A DNA stretch of 64,000 bases from Chelativorans petroleitrophicus (GCF_025398195.1 NZ_JAODNV010000006.1:172001-236000); one strand, 5' to 3'; counted from the first letter of the stretch, positions 50,198-59,880 are shown. Numbers and translations: made by a program. Notes: generated by a model from the letters alone, not told the origin.

Positions 50198-51181
50198 ATG
50201 CCTGAAAGAAGCCTGCTTGCCACCCTCCTTGTGCCGGGCAAGGTCCCGTCCCTTGCGGCGAGCCGCCTGGAAGAGAATTTCCGTCTCATCCGAATTGAGC
50301 GCGCCGACCCCGCGCTGGTGACGGAAGAGATGAAACAGTCCGTGCAGGGGATGCTCGGCATAACGGTCATCGACGCCGCCTTCATCGATGTCTTTCCGAA
50401 CCTCGAGATCATCGCCAATCTGGGTGTAGGCTATGATTCGATTGATGCGGCTCATGCTGGCAAGAAGGGCGTCATGGTGACGAACACGCCCGACGTGCTC
50501 ACCGAAGAGGTTGCCGATACCACAATCGGCCTGCTCATCAACACGGTGCGCGAACTGCCGAAGGCGGAGAAATGGCTGCGCGAGGGCCGCTGGGTGCGTG
50601 AGGGTTCCTATCCTCTCACGAAAGCGACGCTACGCGGGCGCAGCGTGGGCATATTCGGGCTGGGACGGATCGGACGCGCCATAGCCCGCCGCATAGAAGC
50701 CTTCGGCCTGCCGGTGAGCTATCACAATCGCCGCAAGATCGAGGACGTCTCTTACAGCTACTATCCCACGCTGGTATCGCTGGCGGAGGCGGTTGACACG
50801 CTGATCTCCGTGGCACCCGGCGGCGCGGCCACCCAAAAGGCGGTGGATGCCACCGTGCTGCGGGCGCTCGGCCCCAACGGCGTTTTCATCAACATCGGAC
50901 GGGGAACCAGCGTGGATGAGGAGGCGCTGATTGCCGCCCTTCGCGACGGCACCATCCTAGCCGCAGGCCTCGATGTCTTCGCGGACGAGCCCAACGTGCC
51001 GCAGGCGCTGCTCGACTGCGAAAATGCCTGTCTGCTGCCACATGTGGGCTCGGCTACCGTGCATACGCGTCAGGCGATGGCGGACCTGATGGTCGACAAT
51101 CTCATTTCCTGGTTCACCAAGCGGCAGGCGCTGACTCCGGTGCCCGAGACGGCCAACGTTAAGGCGAGGACATACTCCTAG
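50198..51181 (+). CDS. D-isomer-specific 2-hydroxyacid dehydrogenase (glyoxylate/hydroxypyruvate reductase-like)
   Basis: 327 aa. The NAD(P)-binding motif is 'LRGRSVGIFGLGRIGRAIARRIEAFGL' and the adenine-ribose pocket begins 'YHNRRK', whose Arg pair favours NADPH. Catalytic Arg, Glu and His are in 'NIGRGTSVDEEAL', 'GLDVFADEPNVP' and 'LLPHVGSAT'. This is the GhrB/GyaR type reducing glyoxylate or hydroxypyruvate, which could serve the glyoxylate made by the purine island. It is divergent from xylB; a co-function with xylose is not evident. Confidence 0.87.
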   Translation: MPERSLLATLLVPGKVPSLAASRLEENFRLIRIERADPALVTEEMKQSVQGMLGITVIDAAFIDVFPNLEIIANLGVGYDSIDAAHAGKKGVMVTNTPDVLTEEVADTTIGLLINTVRELPKAEKWLREGRWVREGSYPLTKATLRGRSVGIFGLGRIGRAIARRIEAFGLPVSYHNRRKIEDVSYSYYPTLVSLAEAVDTLISVAPGGAATQKAVDATVLRALGPNGVFINIGRGTSVDEEALIAALRDGTILAAGLDVFADEPNVPQALLDCENACLLPHVGSATVHTRQAMADLMVDNLISWFTKRQALTPVPETANVKARTYS

Positions 51182-51275
51182 CTTAGGTTAGGTGCGCCTT
51201 ATTCTCGCCAATCAAGCTCGCATTAACGATTTGGAGCGAACATGCGATTCGTCGCAGAGTCCTTGGTGCGTGCCA

Positions 51276-51677
51276 ATGAAACTTATGTTTCCCGCCTTGG
51301 CCTCCGTTGGCTTAGTTGGAGCTCTGGCGTTTGTCGTGCCCCAAAATCCCGACGTGGCACCGTCAGCGCCCTCTCTTCAGCAAAGCAAGGAGGCACTGGT
51401 AAGCTACAAGCTTAGCGTTTCAGGCCAGGAAGGAAGCTGCACCGTCGTAAAGCGCGGCGCGACTGAGGCGGGGCGCGCGGAACTGGAGCTTGACGAGAAC
51501 TGCGTTCTCATGCTGCCGCGGCTCGCGCACGCGCGCTACTGGAAGCAGGAGCCCACCGGTGATGTCATTTTCGCCGCGGCGGATGGCCGTCCTGTCGTGG
51601 AGTTCTTCGCTGCTGACGGTGTGGCCTATGAATCCCTGCGTCCGGTCTCGCCGCTGGTAGCGCTCACGGTGCAGTAA
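51276..51677 (+). CDS. AprI/Inh-like metalloprotease inhibitor domain protein
   Basis: 133 aa secreted protein. A hydrophobic signal-like N-terminus ends around residue 20-25 (VGLVGALAFVVPQ). The rest matches the small beta-barrel of AprI/Inh inhibitors: 'SYKLSVSGQEGSCTVVKR', 'LELDENCVLMLPRLAHARYWKQEPTGDVIFAAADGRPVVEF', with C55 and C76 as the conserved disulfide. In pseudomonads such proteins inhibit the cognate alkaline protease in the periplasm. No such protease is nearby. The start could also be at residue 4 (ATG at 51285); the ribosome-binding site is weak. Confidence 0.7.
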   Translation: MKLMFPALASVGLVGALAFVVPQNPDVAPSAPSLQQSKEALVSYKLSVSGQEGSCTVVKRGATEAGRAELELDENCVLMLPRLAHARYWKQEPTGDVIFAAADGRPVVEFFAADGVAYESLRPVSPLVALTVQ

Positions 51678-51694
51678 GCCGCTTCAGTCGCCCT

Positions 51695-52462
51695 CTACGC
51701 GGCTGCGGCCTTCATGCGCGCGGCGGCGTGGGCACGCACCGCTTCCCCGAACGCCTCGAAAATCCGCTGCGACGGCTCGTCGCTTTTGGCCCAATATTCC
51801 GGATGCCACTGCACGCCCACGGCGAAGGCGCGGGCGTTGGCAACGGACACGGCCTCGATCACCCCGTCCGGGGCCACGGCCTCGACTCTGAGATTCGGCG
51901 CGAGCCGGTCAATGCCCTGCCGGTGGACCGAATTGACCTGGATTTCATCGGCCTTGAACAGACCGGCGAGGCAGCCGCCGGTCCGGATGGTGACCTTCTG
52001 GCGGATGGCGAAACGCTCATCCTGATCCGCGCTTTCCGGCGCTCTGTGGTCCAGCGTCCCGGGGCGCTCCTGGATTTCGGCTGCCAGCGTGCCGCCGAGC
52101 GCCACGTTTAGCTCCTGGATGCCGCGGCAGATGGCGAGCAGTGGGACGCCGCGCTCGATGGCCCGGCGGATGAGCGGCAGGGTGGTGGAGTCGCGCTGCC
52201 TGTCATAGGGGCCGTTCTTCTCATCGTCCGCCCCGCCATAGAGCGTCGGGTCGACATTGGATTTCGCGCCCGTCAGCATCACTCCGTCGACGGCGGCAAG
52301 CAGCGAATCGAGATCGATGCGCTCTCCGAAGGAGGGCACCAGCACGGGCAGGACGCCGGCCGCCGAGACGGCCGCTTCCAGATACTGATCGGGAGCGGCA
52401 TGCCAGCGGTAGTTCTCGAATTCCTTCACGTCCGTCGAGACGGCGACAAGCGGCTGCGCCAT
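51695..52462 (-). CDS. Class I glutamine amidotransferase-like hydrolase (peptidase C26)
   Basis: 255 aa. The nucleophile C112 is in 'VPLLAICRGIQELNVALGGTL'; the catalytic His and Glu are in 'AVGVQWHPEYW'. 'VDGVMLTGAKSNVDPTLYG' is the typical first block. It belongs to the gamma-glutamyl-GABA hydrolase (PuuD-of-putrescine) family and should not be confused with urate hydroxylase PuuD. The ATG at 52462 is chosen for its AGAGGG ribosome-binding site; in-frame starts at 52477, 52489 and 52525 exist. No other putrescine genes are nearby, so the substrate is open. Confidence 0.85.
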   Translation of the reverse strand: MAQPLVAVSTDVKEFENYRWHAAPDQYLEAAVSAAGVLPVLVPSFGERIDLDSLLAAVDGVMLTGAKSNVDPTLYGGADDEKNGPYDRQRDSTTLPLIRRAIERGVPLLAICRGIQELNVALGGTLAAEIQERPGTLDHRAPESADQDERFAIRQKVTIRTGGCLAGLFKADEIQVNSVHRQGIDRLAPNLRVEAVAPDGVIEAVSVANARAFAVGVQWHPEYWAKSDEPSQRIFEAFGEAVRAHAAARMKAAAA

Positions 52463-52687
52463 GGATGCCCTCTTCATGTTGCCTGCCATCATATCTACTG
52501 TTTCCGGTAGCCCTTTTCCAACCACCCTTACACCTTTCGGAAAGTCTACCTGTCCGCGTTCAAAAACTGGACTTGGCGATGCGTGCGTGTATTGATACCC
52601 GCCGGCATCGGGGGAGGATGGCGCGCCAGCCAGCCACGCTCCGATTTCCGTACTCCTAATGTTGAAACCATATCCGGGAGGTAATGT

Positions 52688-53782
52688 ATGGATCGCCGTT
52701 CATTTATTAAAAAAGCGGGCGCAGCGGGGCTGGGGGCCGGCGCGGCCGCTCTTGCCACACCGGCCATTTCGCAGGGGAACCAGACCTGGCGCATGGTCAC
52801 CACCTGGCCGAAGAACTTCCCCGGCCTGGGCGTCGGTGCGCAGCGACTGGCTGACCGCATCACTGCGGCTTCGGGCGGGCGCCTGACGATTCAGGTCTAT
52901 GCCGCCGGCGAACTCGTGCCGCCTTTGCAGGCGCTTGATGCGGTGATCGACGGCTCTGCGGAAATGAGCCATGGCGCCGCCTACTACTGGCAGAACAAGA
53001 GTGCCGGCCTTTCCTTCTTCACCGGCGTGCCCTACGGCATGACGTCGCGCGAGCTTACGGCGTGGGTCCGTTATCTCGGCGGGCAGGAGATCTGGGACGA
53101 GATCTACGATCAGTTTGGCGTTCAGGGCTTCCTTTCCGGCGACACCGGCACGCAGGCCGGCGGCTGGTTCCGCAACGAGCTGACGGGCCTGGATTCGATC
53201 CAGGGAGTACGCTTCCGTACGCCGGGCATGGGCGGTCAGGTCTGGGAGAAGCTCGGTGCGTCGGTGACCAATCTCGCCGCGGGCGAAATCTTCCAGGCGC
53301 TGCAGTCGGGCACGCTTGACGCGGCGGAGTTCGTTGGCCCCTATAACGACCTTGCCCTGGGCTTCTACCAGGTCTGCAAGAACTACTATTTCCCGAGCTT
53401 CGTCGAGCCCGGCCTTGCGACCGAGCTGGTGGTCGACAAGGCGAAGTATCAGGCGTTGCCGTCCGACCTGCAGGCGATCATCCGCGATTGCTGCCAGGCC
53501 GAATATGATGCGGTGGCCGCCGACTTCGCGGCGAACGATCCGCGCGCTTTGAAAACTCTCGTGGAAGAGCATGGCGTTCAGGTGCGGCGTTTCCCCGAGG
53601 AAATTCTCGAGGCGGGCGCCAAAGCTTCTAAGGAACTTCTGCAGACGCTGCTCGAATCGAGCGATCCGCTGACGAAGAAGACCGCAGAAAGCTTCGTGTC
53701 GGCTCTCAACATCGTGCGGCAGAAGACGGAAGGCACCGACGTTCCGTTCCTTCAGGCACGGGAGAAGTACTTCCACCTCTGA
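52688..53782 (+). CDS. TRAP transporter substrate-binding protein DctP family
   Basis: 364 aa. The N-terminus is a Tat signal peptide (MDRRSFIKKAGAAGLGAGAA, cleavage after ATPAIS-Q or close). The mature part has the DctP layout: 'TWRMVTTWPKNFPGLGVGAQRLADRITAASGGRLTIQVYAAGELVP', 'GVRFRTPGMGGQVWEKLGAS' with the substrate-binding Arg, and 'LQSGTLDAAEFVGPYND'. This subgroup often binds 2-oxo or hydroxy acids; the ligand is not assigned. It is convergent with the dctM and dctQ genes rather than in an operon with them, with a shared terminator between. Confidence 0.9.
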   Translation: MDRRSFIKKAGAAGLGAGAAALATPAISQGNQTWRMVTTWPKNFPGLGVGAQRLADRITAASGGRLTIQVYAAGELVPPLQALDAVIDGSAEMSHGAAYYWQNKSAGLSFFTGVPYGMTSRELTAWVRYLGGQEIWDEIYDQFGVQGFLSGDTGTQAGGWFRNELTGLDSIQGVRFRTPGMGGQVWEKLGASVTNLAAGEIFQALQSGTLDAAEFVGPYNDLALGFYQVCKNYYFPSFVEPGLATELVVDKAKYQALPSDLQAIIRDCCQAEYDAVAADFAANDPRALKTLVEEHGVQVRRFPEEILEAGAKASKELLQTLLESSDPLTKKTAESFVSALNIVRQKTEGTDVPFLQAREKYFHL

Positions 53783-53803
53783 TCAGAGCGGTATCGGCAA
53801 AAA

Positions 53804-53843
53804 GAAAGGCCCGGGCGGCGGTCGTCGCCCGGGCCTTTCGTTT
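53804..53843. terminator. Bidirectional terminator between convergent TRAP genes
   Basis: GAAAGGCCCGGGCG (53804-53817) and CGCCCGGGCCTTTC (53826-53839) form a perfect 14-bp stem with an 8-nt loop. On the plus strand GTTTG follows; on the minus strand the stem is followed by TTTTTGCC. It can thus end both the binding-protein and the dctQM transcripts. Confidence 0.85.
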
Positions 53844-53860
53844 GATGGCTTTCTCTACCG

Positions 53861-55255
53861 TCAGCCGTAGATTGCTCTCGGCAGCCAGGTTGCGAGCCCC
53901 GGCATCATGAACATGAGCGCGAGCGCCACCACCTGCAGTGCGACGAACGGGATAACGCCGCGATAGATCATGCCCGTGGTAACATTGTTGGGCGCTACGC
54001 CGCGCAGATAGAACAGCGAGAAGCCGAAGGGCGGCGTAAGAAAGCTCGTCTGCAGGTTCACACCCACCAGGACGCCGAGCCACACCGGATCCACGTCAAG
54101 CGCAAGCAGGATCGGCGCGGTGATCGGGATCACGATGAAGATGATCTCGAAGGTATCCAGGATGAAGCCCAGCACGAACATGATGAGCATGACCACGGCG
54201 ACCGCCATGAGCGGGCCGCCCGGCAGAGCGGCAAGAAACTCGTGCACCAGTGCGTCGCCGCCCATCAGACGGAACACGATGGAGAACACCGAAGCGCCGA
54301 AGAGAATGATGAACACCATGCAGGTGATGCTGGCGGTGGAAATGACGCTCTCACGCAACACCTGGAAGGAGAGGCGCATGCGCACGGCCGCCAGGATCAT
54401 GGCGCCTACCGCGCCCACCGAAGCCGCTTCCGTCGGCGTCGCGATGCCGCCCAGGATCGAACCCAGCACGGCGACGATGAGCAGCAGCGGCGGGATCAGT
54501 GCCACCGTGACCTCTTTGGCAAGATCTTTCCTGTCTTCTTCGGCGACGGGCGTGGCCGGGCAGGAGTCAGGCTGGAAAACCGCCTTTGTGATCACCCAGA
54601 CGAGATAAAGCCCCACGAGAAGAAGACCCGGCAGCAGCGCGCCGGCAAAAAGGTCGCCGACGGAGACGGGCACCGGTGCGAAATTGCCTTTGGCCATCTG
54701 CACCTGGGCGTTGATGCCCGAGAGCATGTCGCCCATGAAGATCAACACAGTCGAGGGCGGGATGATCTGCCCCAGCGTGCCGGAAGCGCAGATGACGCCC
54801 GATGCCAGCCGGGGATCGTAATTCGCGCGCAGCATCGCGGGCAGGGAGATCAGCCCCATCGTGACCACTGTCGCGCCCACCACGCCGGTCGAAGCCGCCA
54901 GAAGAGCACCCACCACGATAACGGACATGCCAAGGCCGCCGCGCAGGTTGCCGAACAGCTTACCCATCGTCAGAAGAAGCTGCTCAGCGATCTTCGAGCG
55001 CTCCAGTATCACGCCCATGAAAATGAACAGGGGCACGGCAACGAGCACCTCGTTCGTCATGTAGCCGATATAGCGGTTGATGACGCTACCGAGATTGGAG
55101 GGATCGAAGACGCCGAACCACATGCCGACGAGGCCGAACATGAGCGAAACGCCTGCCAGCGTGAAAGCCACCGGGAACCCCAGCATGAGGAAGGCGATGA
55201 TGCCGAAGAACATGAGCCCCGAAAGGAGCTCGCCGATCAGAACGGGGTCCATCAC
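53861..55255 (-). CDS. TRAP transporter large permease DctM
   Basis: 464 aa integral membrane protein of the ion-transporter superfamily with about 12-13 hydrophobic segments. Family blocks are 'VAVPLFIFMGVILERSKIAEQLL', 'GLGMSVIVVGALLAASTGVVGATVVTMGLISLPAML', 'CASGTLGQIIPPSTVLIFMGDM' and 'FGFSLFYLRGVAPNNVTTGMIYRGVIPFV'. It uses the Na+ gradient with DctQ to take up solute delivered by the DctP protein. It overlaps dctQ by 4 bp. Confidence 0.92.
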   Translation of the reverse strand: MMDPVLIGELLSGLMFFGIIAFLMLGFPVAFTLAGVSLMFGLVGMWFGVFDPSNLGSVINRYIGYMTNEVLVAVPLFIFMGVILERSKIAEQLLLTMGKLFGNLRGGLGMSVIVVGALLAASTGVVGATVVTMGLISLPAMLRANYDPRLASGVICASGTLGQIIPPSTVLIFMGDMLSGINAQVQMAKGNFAPVPVSVGDLFAGALLPGLLLVGLYLVWVITKAVFQPDSCPATPVAEEDRKDLAKEVTVALIPPLLLIVAVLGSILGGIATPTEAASVGAVGAMILAAVRMRLSFQVLRESVISTASITCMVFIILFGASVFSIVFRLMGGDALVHEFLAALPGGPLMAVAVVMLIMFVLGFILDTFEIIFIVIPITAPILLALDVDPVWLGVLVGVNLQTSFLTPPFGFSLFYLRGVAPNNVTTGMIYRGVIPFVALQVVALALMFMMPGLATWLPRAIYG

Positions 55256-55824
55256 ACTGCGGTCTCCTGGGCCTGTTCTTCGTCACGCCGATAGCGCAGG
55301 TGCTCCGGCAGCAGCTCTTCCTGCCCGGCAAGCACGAGCACTGAGCGAAGCGCCATGGCTATTCCCTGAAGCGCAACCAGGAGAGCAAAGGCGGGGATGA
55401 AGGTCTTCAGGATGAAGAGCCCCGGCATGCCGCCGATATTGGCCGAGGCCTCGTAGATGCGCCAGGAGCGCGCCACGAAGGGCCAGCCATAGGCCAGCAC
55501 GACCCAGCAGAAAGGCAAGAGAAAGATGACGACGCCGATAAGGTCCACCAGCGCCTTTCGCTTCAGACCCGCCGGCCGGTAGAAGATGTCCACCCGCACA
55601 TGGTCGTTGCGCAGCAGCGCAAATCCGGCCACCGCCGTGAACATGGCCCCATTCAGCCACACATAGAGGTCCCGCATCCAGATGATGCTGGTGTCAAAGG
55701 CATAACGCTGGACCACGATAGTGAAGCAAACCAGAACGATACCCAGCGACAGCCAGGAAAAGATGTTCCCCACCCAAGTGTTGAGTCCGCTGATTGCGCG
55801 GACGACTAAAGCGATTGCACGCAC
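55252..55824 (-). CDS. TRAP transporter small permease DctQ
   Basis: 190 aa with four hydrophobic segments. 'LGIVLVCFTIVVQRYAFDTSIIWMRDLYVWLNGAMFTAVAGFALLRNDHVRVDIFY' is the family signature region. The start is a GTG at 55824 with GGAG about 10 nt upstream. It is translationally coupled to dctM. A 490-bp gap separates it from the divergent oxidoreductase gene. Confidence 0.88.
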   Translation of the reverse strand: MRAIALVVRAISGLNTWVGNIFSWLSLGIVLVCFTIVVQRYAFDTSIIWMRDLYVWLNGAMFTAVAGFALLRNDHVRVDIFYRPAGLKRKALVDLIGVVIFLLPFCWVVLAYGWPFVARSWRIYEASANIGGMPGLFILKTFIPAFALLVALQGIAMALRSVLVLAGQEELLPEHLRYRRDEEQAQETAV

Positions 55825-56317
55825 TGATCCGAGTCTCCCCTGAGGGCCGACGAGCCTCCCTCTAAACGACGTGAAGGGCTCCGTCCCGTCTCGTCGTTCC
55901 CCTTTCGTTCGCGAATGGTTGTTCTAATCTGTCCTGCCCGGCGCAGGCCGTTCATTGGAACGCCCCGCCCCTTCAGGCGCGCGGGTTCTAGCAGCTTTGA
56001 ACGGCAGGCAAAAGCAGCAAGATGTCTAAATGCGACACTTTTTGCGGGCGCAAAACGCAGATGCGTGCACCACAATCATTCGTTCGAAGCCTTGTCCGGC
56101 AAAGAAAATGTCCGAAGAAAGGGCGCGAGGGTTGCACTATTGCTCTTTGCATGACGTGCCGCGATTTCGTTTGACGTCGCCCTGTGGCAAGAGAAAACTA
56201 TCTCCTAATGGATGAGGCGGGCAGGCCTTGAGGCTCCGCTTTCAGGCGCCGCCGGCGCCCGCCATGCACATTGGCCGTGCGGGCCTAGCGCCATGCGCGG
56301 TGGAGGAGGAGAATGCC
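55825..56317. other. Divergent intergenic region, dctQ to indolepyruvate oxidoreductase
   Basis: About 490 bp. It must hold the promoters of dctQM and of the oxidoreductase gene. I see no convincing gene, tRNA or strong hairpin. The right half (56228-56317) is open in the oxidoreductase frame but lacks a ribosome-binding site until GGAGGAGGAG at 56302-56311. Confidence 0.5.
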
Positions 56318-59300
56318 ATGACCCTCCATGAGGTGTCACTTGGCGACAAATACGACCTCTCGAAGCGGCGCATCTTCGTTTCGGGTGCCCAGGCCATCGT
56401 GCGCATGCTGCTCATGCAGCGCGAGCGCGACCGGCGCGCCGGCCTGAACACGGGCGGCTTTGTTTCCGGCTATCGCGGCTCCCCCCTTGGCGGGCTCGAT
56501 CTCCAGATGTGGAAGGCGAGCGAGGAACTTGCAGCCGCTGGTATTCTCTTCCAGCCGGGACTCAACGAGGAACTGGCGGCCACGGCATGCTGGGGTTCGC
56601 AGCAGGCGGAACTCACCGGCGAGGGCAGGCACGATGGCGTGTTCGCGCTGTGGTACGGCAAAGGGCCGGGCGTGGACCGCAGCGGGGACGCCATCCGCCA
56701 CGCTAATCTTGCGGGGTCCTCGAAATATGGCGGCGTGCTTGCCCTGATGGGCGACGATCATGCCGCGGAGTCTTCCACCATCGCCCATCAGAGCGAGTTC
56801 GCCTTTGTCGACGCCATGGTGCCGATTCTCAATCCGGCGGGCGTGCAGGAACTGATCGACTACGGGCTCTACGGCTATGCGCTCTCACGGTTTGCCGGTA
56901 CCTGGGCGGCGATCAAATGCGTGAAGGACAATATCGAATCCAGCGCGGCCGTGGATGCCGCGCTCGATAGGATCGAAATCGTCCTGCCCGAGTTCGACAT
57001 GCCGCCCGGCGGGCTCAACATCCGCAACGAGCTGGATCAGCTTGGCCAGGAAGAGCGGCTGCATGAGTACAAGCGCGCTGCAGCGGCCGCATTCGTGAGC
57101 GCCAACCGCCTGAACCGCATCGTCTTTTCCGGCGGTCACAATCCAAAGTTCGGCATCGTGACGATCGGCGCGAGCTATCTCGATGTACGCCAGGCGCTCG
57201 ACGACCTCGGCATCGATGAACGACGCGCCGCCGATCTGGGCATCAGGCTCTTCAAGGTCGCCTGCCCGTGGCCGTTCGACTTCGAGCATATGGCCGATTT
57301 CGTCCACGGCCTCGAACTGGTCATGGTGGTGGAGGAGAAGCGCTCGCTGCTTGAAGTGCAGCTTCGCGAACACCTTTACGGCAGGCCCGATCACCCGGTC
57401 ATCATCGGCAAGAAGGATGAAAAGGGCGAGCGGCTGTTTCCGATAAAGGGCGTCCTCGATCCCAACGAGATTGCCATCGCAATCGGCGAGCGCATCCTCA
57501 GGGTGATCGGGCCGTCGGACGAGATTGCCGCCCGCGTGGCGCAGCTGCGCCAGTTTCAGGCCATGCGCGCGCGGACGACGAATGTCGCAGTGCGCATGCC
57601 CTATTTCTGCTCCGGCTGCCCGCACAACACTTCCACCCGCGTGCCGGAAGGCTCGATCGCCGGTGCAGGCATCGGATGCCATTTCATGGCCCTCTGGATG
57701 GACCGGGACACGATGGGCTTTACGGCCATGGGCGGAGAGGGCGCCCAATGGATCGGCCAGGCGCCGTTCTCGAAACGGCGACACTTCTTCCAGAATTTGG
57801 GCGACGGCACCTATCAGCATTCCGGCGTGCTGGCGCTTCGCTTCGCTGTCGCTGCGGGCGTCAACATCACCTACAAGATTCTTTTCAACGACGCCGTGGC
57901 CATGACGGGTGGCCAGCCTGTGGAAGGCAGCCTCACCGTCGATCGCATCGCCCAGCAGGTGCGGGCGGAGGGCGTGCAGCGCATCGCTATCGTTACGGAT
58001 GAACCCGAAAAATATCGGGGCAGAATGCGCTTTCCCGAGGGCACCACGGTGCACCACCGGCGCGAGCTGGACGCGGTGCAAAGAGAGCTGCGCGAGATCA
58101 AGGGCGTTTCCGTTCTCATCTACGACCAGACCTGCGCGGCCGAGAAGCGGCGGCGGCGCAAGCGCGGCACCTATCCCGATCCGGACCGGCGCGTGATCAT
58201 CAACGAACTGGTATGCGAGGGCTGCGGAGACTGCGGGGTCAAGTCCAACTGCGTGTCGGTGCAGCCCGTGGTGACCGAGTTCGGACGCAAGCGCCGCATC
58301 GACCAAACAACCTGCAACAAGGATTTTTCCTGCGTGGAGGGCTTCTGCCCCTCCTTCGTCACGGTGCACGGCGCCAGGCCGAAGAAGTCCGGCTGGGTCG
58401 CCGCGGGTGTCGATCCGCTCGCCGGTCTCCCGGCCCCGCAGCTCTTCCCGCTGGAGCACGGCTGGTCAGCCGTGGTGAACGGTATCGGCGGCACGGGCGT
58501 GGTCACCATCGGCGCGATCATCGGCATGGCTGCGCATCTGGAAGGGAAGGGCGCCGGCATCATCGACATGGCCGGGCTGGCGCAAAAGGGCGGAGCCGTC
58601 TTTTCGCATCTCAGAATCGCCCGCGCGCCGGGCGACATCAGCTCCATTCGGGTTGCCGCGGGCAAGGCCGATCTGGTGTTGGGCGGCGACCTCCTGGTCT
58701 CGGGTTCGGCCAAGGTGCTGGCCACCGTACGCGAAGGGCACACCTTGTTTGTCGCCAATACCGCCGAGATCATGCCCGGCGATTTCGCCCGTTCCGCGGA
58801 CTTCTCGCTGCCCGTCGAGCGACTGAAGCAGGCTGTACGCAAGGCGGCCGGCAGGGATCGGGCCCACTTTTTCAATGCCATGCGCACCACGCAGGCCCTT
58901 TTCGGCAATTCCATCGGCGCCAACATGTTCATGCTCGGTATGGCCTGTCAGCTTGGCGGCCTACCCGTCTCGGCCGAGGCGATCGAAAAGGCCATCGAAT
59001 TGAACGGACGGGCGGTCTCCATGAACATTGCCGCCTTCCGCTGGGGGCGGCGCGCGGCGCATGCGCCCGATGAGGTTCGGGAACTGGCCTCCCGCGCCAC
59101 GCCCGAAAGGCGGCCTGAGCCTGCACGCAGCCTTGACGAGATTATCGCGCGCCGGGTTGCGTTCCTCACCGCCTATCAGGATGCGGCCTATGCGGAGCGC
59201 TACCGCAGCCGCATCGCTAGGCTGCGCGCCGCTGAGGAAAGGGCCGTGCCGGGCTCCACCGCCGTCACGGAAGCTGCCGCGCGCGGGCTGTTCAAGCTCA

Positions 59301-59791
59301 TGGCGGTCAAGGACGAATATGAGGTGGCGCGCCTCTATACGGACGGCTCGTTCAAGGAACAGCTCGCAGCCGAATTCGACAGCTATGAGCGACTCGAGTT
59401 CCATCTGGCACCGCCCGTCTTAGCGCGGCGCGATGCCGACGGCCACCTGCGGAAAATGCGGTTCGGGCCGTGGATGATGCCGGTCTTTTCCGTGCTTGCC
59501 CGTCTCAAGGGCCTGCGCGGCACGGTCCTCGATCCCTTCGGCTACTCGGCCGAGAGGCGCATGGAACGCGGGCTTCTCAAGCAGTATGAGCAGGATCTAG
59601 ACCTGATCGAATCCTTGCTTGCGCCGGGAAAGATCGAGGCTGGTGCCGCTCTTGCAGCTCTGCCCATGATGGTCCGCGGCTTCGGCCACATCAAGCAGGC
59701 GAACGCGGCCAAGGCAGCCGAGGAACGTGCCCGCCTTGTCGCCCGGCTGAAGGAGGAAGCGCCGAAACCCTTCCTCCAGGCGGCGCAGTAG
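56318..59791 (+). CDS. Indolepyruvate ferredoxin oxidoreductase, fused alpha-beta
   Basis: 1157 aa. Order: TPP/pyrimidine-binding alpha part ('GLNTGGFVSGYRGSPLGGLDLQM', 'VFALWYGKGPGVDRSGDAIRHANLAG'), TPP pyrophosphate part ('PYFCSGCPHNTSTRVPEGSIAGAGIGCHFMALWMDRD'), a ferredoxin-like Cys cluster starting at C633 (CEGCGDCGVKSNC, then CNKDFSCVEGFCPSF), and the gamma/beta part ('VVNGIGGTGVVTIGAIIGMAAHLEGKGAGIIDMAGLAQKGGAV'). It decarboxylates indolepyruvate or related aryl/branched 2-oxoacids to acyl-CoA, reducing ferredoxin. The fused form is the proteobacterial type. The ATG at 56318 has an AGGAGG site. Confidence 0.92.
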   Translation: MTLHEVSLGDKYDLSKRRIFVSGAQAIVRMLLMQRERDRRAGLNTGGFVSGYRGSPLGGLDLQMWKASEELAAAGILFQPGLNEELAATACWGSQQAELTGEGRHDGVFALWYGKGPGVDRSGDAIRHANLAGSSKYGGVLALMGDDHAAESSTIAHQSEFAFVDAMVPILNPAGVQELIDYGLYGYALSRFAGTWAAIKCVKDNIESSAAVDAALDRIEIVLPEFDMPPGGLNIRNELDQLGQEERLHEYKRAAAAAFVSANRLNRIVFSGGHNPKFGIVTIGASYLDVRQALDDLGIDERRAADLGIRLFKVACPWPFDFEHMADFVHGLELVMVVEEKRSLLEVQLREHLYGRPDHPVIIGKKDEKGERLFPIKGVLDPNEIAIAIGERILRVIGPSDEIAARVAQLRQFQAMRARTTNVAVRMPYFCSGCPHNTSTRVPEGSIAGAGIGCHFMALWMDRDTMGFTAMGGEGAQWIGQAPFSKRRHFFQNLGDGTYQHSGVLALRFAVAAGVNITYKILFNDAVAMTGGQPVEGSLTVDRIAQQVRAEGVQRIAIVTDEPEKYRGRMRFPEGTTVHHRRELDAVQRELREIKGVSVLIYDQTCAAEKRRRRKRGTYPDPDRRVIINELVCEGCGDCGVKSNCVSVQPVVTEFGRKRRIDQTTCNKDFSCVEGFCPSFVTVHGARPKKSGWVAAGVDPLAGLPAPQLFPLEHGWSAVVNGIGGTGVVTIGAIIGMAAHLEGKGAGIIDMAGLAQKGGAVFSHLRIARAPGDISSIRVAAGKADLVLGGDLLVSGSAKVLATVREGHTLFVANTAEIMPGDFARSADFSLPVERLKQAVRKAAGRDRAHFFNAMRTTQALFGNSIGANMFMLGMACQLGGLPVSAEAIEKAIELNGRAVSMNIAAFRWGRRAAHAPDEVRELASRATPERRPEPARSLDEIIARRVAFLTAYQDAAYAERYRSRIARLRAAEERAVPGSTAVTEAAARGLFKLMAVKDEYEVARLYTDGSFKEQLAAEFDSYERLEFHLAPPVLARRDADGHLRKMRFGPWMMPVFSVLARLKGLRGTVLDPFGYSAERRMERGLLKQYEQDLDLIESLLAPGKIEAGAALAALPMMVRGFGHIKQANAAKAAEERARLVARLKEEAPKPFLQAAQ

Positions 59792-59880
59792 CCGGCTGCC
59801 GTGACTAGCGCGCTCTTTTTGCTCATAATCCTTCGTTAAGCCGGCTGTGCGATGGTCTTGCCGCCGAGCGGGAAATTTAT

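Noticed and set aside
51695-52462. Considered as part of purine catabolism because the family is also called PuuD
   Set aside because: It is the glutamine-amidotransferase-like PuuD of putrescine catabolism, unrelated to urate hydroxylase PuuD.
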